A DNA stretch of 9,744 bases, taken from assembly GCA_022701965.1 (NCBI GenBank), contig JAKONL010000069.1, positions 1 through 9,744 of the forward strand. Reading direction: 5' to 3'. A model generated the notes under the pieces. It searched no databases. It was not told the DNA's origin and saw only the letters and a program-made list of their open reading frames with translations. Source of the DNA: Burkholderiaceae bacterium (lineage in GTDB: Bacteria > Pseudomonadota > Gammaproteobacteria > Burkholderiales > Burkholderiaceae). Of the stretch, positions 6,698-9,744 are shown piece after piece; the first letter of the stretch is position 1; each line of letters begins with the position of its first letter. The translations under genes were made by a program, and so were the position numbers.

Positions 6698-7429
6698 TCA
6701 GGCGGACAGGAAGCGATAGAGGTTGCGCAGCATGCCGGCCGTCGCGCCCCAGACGAAGCGCTCGTGGGGTCCGTCGCGGTACGGCATCGAGAACCATTGG
6801 CGCGCTTCGATACCCTCGCCCACCATCGCGTGACGCCGGTGGTTGGACGGGTCCATCAGGTAGGCGAGCGGCACTTCGAACACGTCCGCGACCTCGGTGG
6901 GACTCCTGACGAGGCTGAACCCCGGGTTCACCCAGGCGATGACGGGCGTGACGACGAATGAGGTGACCGTGGTATAGGTGGGCAGCCGACCCAGCACCTC
7001 GACGAATTCAGCCGAAAGGCCGACCTCCTCCCACGCCTCGCGCAGCGCCGCAGTGTCGACGTTCGCATCTTCCGGGTCCACGCGGCCGCCGGGAAATGCC
7101 ACCTGGCCACCATGCGTCGACATGTGCGTGGCGCGCTCGGTGAGGAGCACGGTCGGCACGTCGCGCTGCACGATCGGGACCAGGACCGCAGCCCGAGCCA
7201 GGGGGCGGTTGCCGATCCGGGGCTCGCGACGCAACTCGGGCGTCCAGGAGGGCGGACGAGCGAAACGTGCGCGCAAGGCGTCGCGCGTCATGCGTTCCGG
7301 ATCGACGGCAGGCAGGTCGCTGTCGATTCGCACGACCGGCACGTCACGCGGATTGAACGATGCGAACGAGACGGCATTGACGGGCTCGGCTGGCGGCACC
7401 GGGGACTGGATCATCGGAGGTCTTGACAT
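6698..7429 (-). CDS. NUDIX hydrolase, probable CoA pyrophosphatase (NudL/YeaB-like)
   Basis: Likely hydrolyses CoA and related dinucleotides to 4'-phosphopantetheine and 3',5'-ADP, a CoA turnover or damage-repair step. 243 residues from the ATG at 7429. The CoA-specific lead-in LLTERATHMSTHGGQVAFPGG (95-115) runs into the Nudix box G115...LREAWEEVGL (129-138) with R130, E131, E134, E135 and G137. The spacing between the two halves of the box is 2 longer than the generic pattern, as in E. coli NudL. FVWGATAGML (225-234) matches the C-terminal family mark. The first ~75 residues are a variable Pro-rich extension. Start uncertain: ATGs at 7429 and 7414 are both possible and neither has a Shine-Dalgarno. 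The frame is open further upstream into rplS, but that part runs through the terminator and resembles no NUDIX protein. Confidence 0.9.
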   Translation of the reverse strand: MSRPPMIQSPVPPAEPVNAVSFASFNPRDVPVVRIDSDLPAVDPERMTRDALRARFARPPSWTPELRREPRIGNRPLARAAVLVPIVQRDVPTVLLTERATHMSTHGGQVAFPGGRVDPEDANVDTAALREAWEEVGLSAEFVEVLGRLPTYTTVTSFVVTPVIAWVNPGFSLVRSPTEVADVFEVPLAYLMDPSNHRRHAMVGEGIEARQWFSMPYRDGPHERFVWGATAGMLRNLYRFLSA

Positions 7430-7441
7430 CGGGTTTGGGCG

Positions 7442-7477
7442 GCAACAACGCAAGAAGCCGCCCGTTGGGCGGCTTCT
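7442..7477 (-). terminator. Intrinsic terminator after rplS
   Basis: Minus strand: AGAAGCCGCCC-AAC-GGGCGGCTTCT, an 11-base perfect stem with a 3-base loop (7453-7477), followed by TGCGTTGTTG, a moderately T-rich tail. It begins 31 bases after the rplS stop, so it marks the 3' end of the rpsP-rimM-trmD-rplS operon. The NUDIX start is only 23 bases beyond the stem, so either some read-through or a promoter embedded in this area must serve the downstream genes. Confidence 0.85.
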
Positions 7478-7508
7478 CGATCGACGGGCTGGTGTGCCGC
7501 GCCTGCTC

Positions 7509-7895
7509 TTATTGAGCGGCCTTGGCGGCTGCCGTCTTCTTGGCCGGCAGCTTTTCCTTGATGCGAGCCGAACGACCGCTGCGCTCGCGCAGGTAGTACA
7601 GCTTGGCGCGACGGACATCGCCACGGCGCTTGACTTCGATGGCGGCGATCAGCGGGCTGTAGGTCTGGAACGTGCGTTCGACACCTTCGCCACTGGAGAT
7701 CTTGCGCACGGTGAAACCGCTGTTGAGACCACGATTGCGCTTCGCGATCACGACACCTTCGTAGGCTTGCACGCGCTTGCGGGTGCCTTCGACGACGTTC
7801 ACGCTGACGATGACGGTATCGCCGGGCATGAAGGAGGGAATGGTCTTGCCGAGACGGGCGATTTCTTCCTGCTCGAGTGTTTCGATGAGATTCAT
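7509..7895 (-). CDS. rplS: 50S ribosomal protein L19
   Basis: Structural protein of the large subunit near the 30S-50S interface. 128 residues against about 115 in E. coli; the surplus is a C-terminal Lys/Ala-rich tail after ARIKEKL. Conserved stretches include [20 protein letters not shown] (22-41), [21 protein letters not shown] (45-65), [13 protein letters not shown] (71-83) and [20 protein letters not shown]. Start ATG at 7895 has AGGA five bases upstream. Last gene of the rpsP operon, followed by a strong terminator and preceded by an unusually long 119-base gap from trmD, discussed as a possible control leader. Confidence 0.98.
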   Translation of the reverse strand: MNLIETLEQEEIARLGKTIPSFMPGDTVIVSVNVVEGTRKRVQAYEGVVIAKRNRGLNSGFTVRKISSGEGVERTFQTYSPLIAAIEVKRRGDVRRAKLYYLRERSGRSARIKEKLPAKKTAAAKAAQ

Positions 7896-7973
7896 GGAGG
7901 TCCTGATTCGATCATGCGCGGGCTACACAAAAGGCGGCGGTTCGGGTACCAGATGAAGGACCTGGACACCGAA
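7896..7973 (-). promoter_or_regulatory. Candidate structured leader of rplS with Shine-Dalgarno complement
   Basis: In the 119-base trmD-rplS gap the mRNA-sense strand can form a hairpin over 7973-7941: outer pairs UUCGGU/ACC(C)GAA with one bulged C, inner pairs CCAG/CUGG, and a 9-base loop. The sequence AGGUCCU (7963-7957), mostly in that loop, is perfectly complementary to AGGACCU (7904-7898), which contains the rplS Shine-Dalgarno AGGA. GAUUCG (7975-7970) is also complementary to CGAAUC (7910-7905), just upstream of it. Alternative or pseudoknotted folding could therefore hide the ribosome binding site. The complementarity is seen in the sequence; autogenous control by L19 or another ligand is inference. 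Confidence 0.35.
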
Positions 7974-8014
7974 TCCTGAAGGCCGCGGCCGGGAGAGGAT
8001 CGGGGAGCCTGCGA

Positions 8015-8761
8015 TTATAGCTTTTTCGCGAGCACTTTCTCGTCCGCAGCGCTGAGGGCGCCTGCAGAGCGTGCGGCGTCGATGAGTTCCGGCCGGTGCA
8101 GGTCTGTGATCGACAGGCGCTGGTCGCGTCGCCAGCGCTCGATCTGCGCATGGTGGCCGGACATCAGGGGCGCCGGTACGGGCCGTTCGTTCCAGATTTC
8201 GGGGCGCGTGTAGTGGGGGCAGTCGAGCAAGCCGTCGAGCGCGGGATTGAAACTGTCCTGCACGTGGCTGTCGGCATCCCCGAGGACGCCGGGCTGCAAT
8301 CGCGCCACGGCATCGAGCAGCGCCATCGCTGCGATCTCGCCACCCGACAGCACGAAGTCGCCCAGGCTGACCTGGTGCGTGACGCGCAGATCGATGAAAC
8401 GCTGGTCGATGCCTTCGTAACGCCCGCAGACCAGCACCGCGCCTTCGCTCGCCGACCATTCGGCAACGGCCGCATGCCGCAGCGCCCGGCCGATCGGGGA
8501 GAAAAGGACGACCGGCGATGGCGCTCCTCGCGCGGTCAGCGCCGCATCGAGGCAGGCGTCCAGCGGCTCGGCCATCATCACCATGCCGGGGCCGCCACCG
8601 AAGGGGCGATCGTCCACGCGGCGGTAATTGCCGCTCGCGAAGTCGCGCGGGTTCCACAGGACGACCTCGACCTGACCCGATTCGTAGGCGCGCCGTGTCA
8701 CGCCGCTGGTCAGGAAAGGCGCGAAAAGTTCGGGAAAAAGAGTGAGGACGTCGAATCGCAT
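8015..8761 (-). CDS. trmD: tRNA (guanine-37-N1)-methyltransferase
   Basis: SPOUT-class enzyme that makes m1G37 in tRNAs reading CUN, CCN and CGG codons, using S-adenosylmethionine, and prevents +1 frameshifting. 248 residues, the usual size. Marks: [13 protein letters not shown] start, [13 protein letters not shown] (50-62), GRYEGID (113-119), the trefoil-knot AdoMet loop [11 protein letters not shown] (132-142), and the catalytic pair R154 and D169 (in VQDSFN) at the same numbers as in the Haemophilus enzyme. Third gene of the rpsP operon, 61 bases after rimM. The start at 8761 has only a poor ribosome binding site (TGAGTG), which fits the known low translation of trmD relative to its ribosomal-protein neighbours in E. 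coli. Confidence 0.98.
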   Translation of the reverse strand: MRFDVLTLFPELFAPFLTSGVTRRAYESGQVEVVLWNPRDFASGNYRRVDDRPFGGGPGMVMMAEPLDACLDAALTARGAPSPVVLFSPIGRALRHAAVAEWSASEGAVLVCGRYEGIDQRFIDLRVTHQVSLGDFVLSGGEIAAMALLDAVARLQPGVLGDADSHVQDSFNPALDGLLDCPHYTRPEIWNERPVPAPLMSGHHAQIERWRRDQRLSITDLHRPELIDAARSAGALSAADEKVLAKKL

Positions 8762-8822
8762 TCAGTTGCACTCAATGGCGTGCCCGGGGCCAGCATGACG
8801 CACGCGACGATGCGCGAGCGCG

Positions 8823-9443
8823 TCAGTAGTCCGGTTGCCAGTCGACGGTGATGGTGCGACCGGCGATGTCCACCTTGTCGACGAAGGCCGACACGAAAGG
8901 GATCATGCGCTCGACGGGCGCCGGCTTCGGATCGCTCGCGCCGGCGATATCCGGACCCTCCTGCGCTTCGAGTACCAACGTGGTTTGCGACCCGCCCGCC
9001 AGCAGTTCGCGCACGATGCCGAGCGCAACGCCTTCGCGGTTGACGACGGAAAGTCCGATCAGATCCACCCAGTAATACTCGTCGTCGCCTGCCGTCGGGA
9101 AGCTCGATCGCGCGACATAGATGCTCGCACCGCGCAAGGCCTCGGCAGCGGTCCGGTCGGCGACGTCCGGCGATGTGGCGACGATGCAGTCCGAATGTTC
9201 CTTGGCCTCGCGGATCGGAAGAAGGAATGCCTGTCCGTTCTTCTGGGCCGTGGAAGCGGCCGGCCTGGCGCCGGCCGGTCCCGAGGAAGGCTGGATAAAC
9301 CAGCGCTTCGAAGAAAAAAGCGCCTCGGGTCGGGCGCTATGGGGCAGGACCTTGAACCAGCCCTTGATGCCCCAGGCGTCGGCGATCCGCCCTACCTCGA
9401 TCGCATCCGCCGGCAGGGTGGCGGCTTCGAGCGTAGGCAGCAT
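8823..9443 (-). CDS. rimM: 16S rRNA processing protein RimM
   Basis: Ribosome maturation factor that binds S19 and helps assemble the 30S head. 206 residues, longer than the ~180 of E. coli. The N-terminal RimM barrel begins at AIEVGRIADAWGIKGWFKV (14-32). The PRC-barrel domain opens with DEYYWVDLIG (121-130), including the paired tyrosines Y123/Y124 important for S19 binding, and ends with MIPFVSAFVDKVD (180-192) and ITVDWQPDY. Extra length comes from a Gly/Ala/Pro-rich insert (about 52-71) inside the first domain and a second loop near 162-177, both variable. Second gene of the operon, 24 bases after rpsP; no strong Shine-Dalgarno is seen, so translational coupling is likely. Confidence 0.97.
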   Translation of the reverse strand: MLPTLEAATLPADAIEVGRIADAWGIKGWFKVLPHSARPEALFSSKRWFIQPSSGPAGARPAASTAQKNGQAFLLPIREAKEHSDCIVATSPDVADRTAAEALRGASIYVARSSFPTAGDDEYYWVDLIGLSVVNREGVALGIVRELLAGGSQTTLVLEAQEGPDIAGASDPKPAPVERMIPFVSAFVDKVDIAGRTITVDWQPDY

Positions 9444-9467
9444 CGCCGGGCCGGGCTCAGCCTTGGA

Positions 9468-9731
9468 TCAGGCCGCAGCCTTGGGAGCCGCGGCGGCAGC
9501 CTGCTTGATCAGGCGGGCCACGGTCGGCGACGCCTGCGCCCCGACGCTTTCCCAGTAGGTCAGACGATCCTGGGCGATGCGGATGCTCTCTTCATTCGAC
9601 TTCGCGATGGGGTTGTAGAAGCCCAGGCGCTCGATGAAGCGTCCGTCGCGACGCACGCGCTTGTCCGAGACGACGATGTTGAAGAACGGACGGCCCTTGG
9701 AGCCGCCGCGGGAGAGTCGAATGACGACCAT
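9468..9731 (-). CDS. rpsP: 30S ribosomal protein S16
   Basis: Primary-type 30S protein needed for assembly of the 16S 5' domain. 87 residues, a few more than E. coli because of an Ala-rich tail after RLIKQ. The start [25 protein letters not shown], then [14 protein letters not shown] (28-41), are unmistakable. First gene of the rpsP-rimM-trmD-rplS operon. Its promoter lies beyond the right edge of the window. Confidence 0.98.
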   Translation of the reverse strand: MVVIRLSRGGSKGRPFFNIVVSDKRVRRDGRFIERLGFYNPIAKSNEESIRIAQDRLTYWESVGAQASPTVARLIKQAAAAAPKAAA

Positions 9732-9737
9732 GATTTA

Positions 9738-9742
9738 TCCTT
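9738..9742 (-). promoter_or_regulatory. Ribosome binding site of rpsP
   Basis: AAGGA on the minus strand, 6 bases before the rpsP ATG at 9731. A good Shine-Dalgarno that fixes the start and fits high expression. Confidence 0.75.
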
Positions 9743-9744
9743 CG

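Noticed and set aside
7423..7428. TTGACA on the plus strand, like a sigma-70 -35 box
   Set aside because: It is at the NUDIX start codon, points to the wrong strand for any gene nearby and has no matching -10 element.
7430..7624. N-terminal extension of the NUDIX frame into rplS
   Set aside because: It overlaps the rplS 3' end in another frame, passes through the terminator stem and is Arg/Pro-rich without NUDIX similarity.
7981..7990. GGCCGCGGCC palindrome in the trmD-rplS gap
   Set aside because: A bare 10-base GC palindrome with no loop for a good hairpin; expected by chance at this GC content.

Overview
The window looks like chromosomal housekeeping DNA from a high-GC betaproteobacterium of the order Burkholderiales, perhaps Comamonadaceae or a near relative. 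The family-level assignment is inferred from the protein sequences and gene order and was not tested by a search. Coding density is very high. I see no insertion sequence, tRNA, rRNA, CRISPR array or prophage gene.

Layout, left to right. On the minus strand lie the 5' part of a DEAD-box RNA helicase gene (cut by the left edge) and then, further right, orn (oligoribonuclease). A 228-base gap with three small hairpins separates them. On the plus strand runs a compact set of three genes: a Ste24-type M48 membrane metalloprotease, phhB (pterin-4a-carbinolamine dehydratase) and rsgA (ribosome-assembly GTPase). The orn and protease start codons may share one CATG. rsgA converges, with an 18-base gap, on a GT4 glycosyltransferase gene. 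From there to the right edge everything is on the minus strand. In transcription order (right to left) this is rpsP-rimM-trmD-rplS, a strong intrinsic terminator, then a NUDIX CoA-pyrophosphatase gene, a divergent CobD/CbiB-family membrane protein gene and the glycosyltransferase gene.

The theme is ribosome production and RNA handling: S16, RimM (16S maturation), TrmD (tRNA m1G37 methylation), L19, RsgA (late 30S maturation), Orn (last step of RNA decay) and a DEAD-box helicase. The protease, pterin enzyme, NUDIX hydrolase and CobD-like protein are metabolic or envelope genes that, as I recall, accompany this block in many Burkholderiales. The glycosyltransferase looks like the one lineage-specific insertion.

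I did not find a previously undescribed system. The best lead is the 119-base trmD-rplS gap. It can fold into a hairpin whose loop region is perfectly complementary over 7 bases to the rplS Shine-Dalgarno region, as expected of a translational control leader. The CobD-like protein, which lacks the hallmark motif of true adenosylcobinamide-phosphate synthases, is a second lead.
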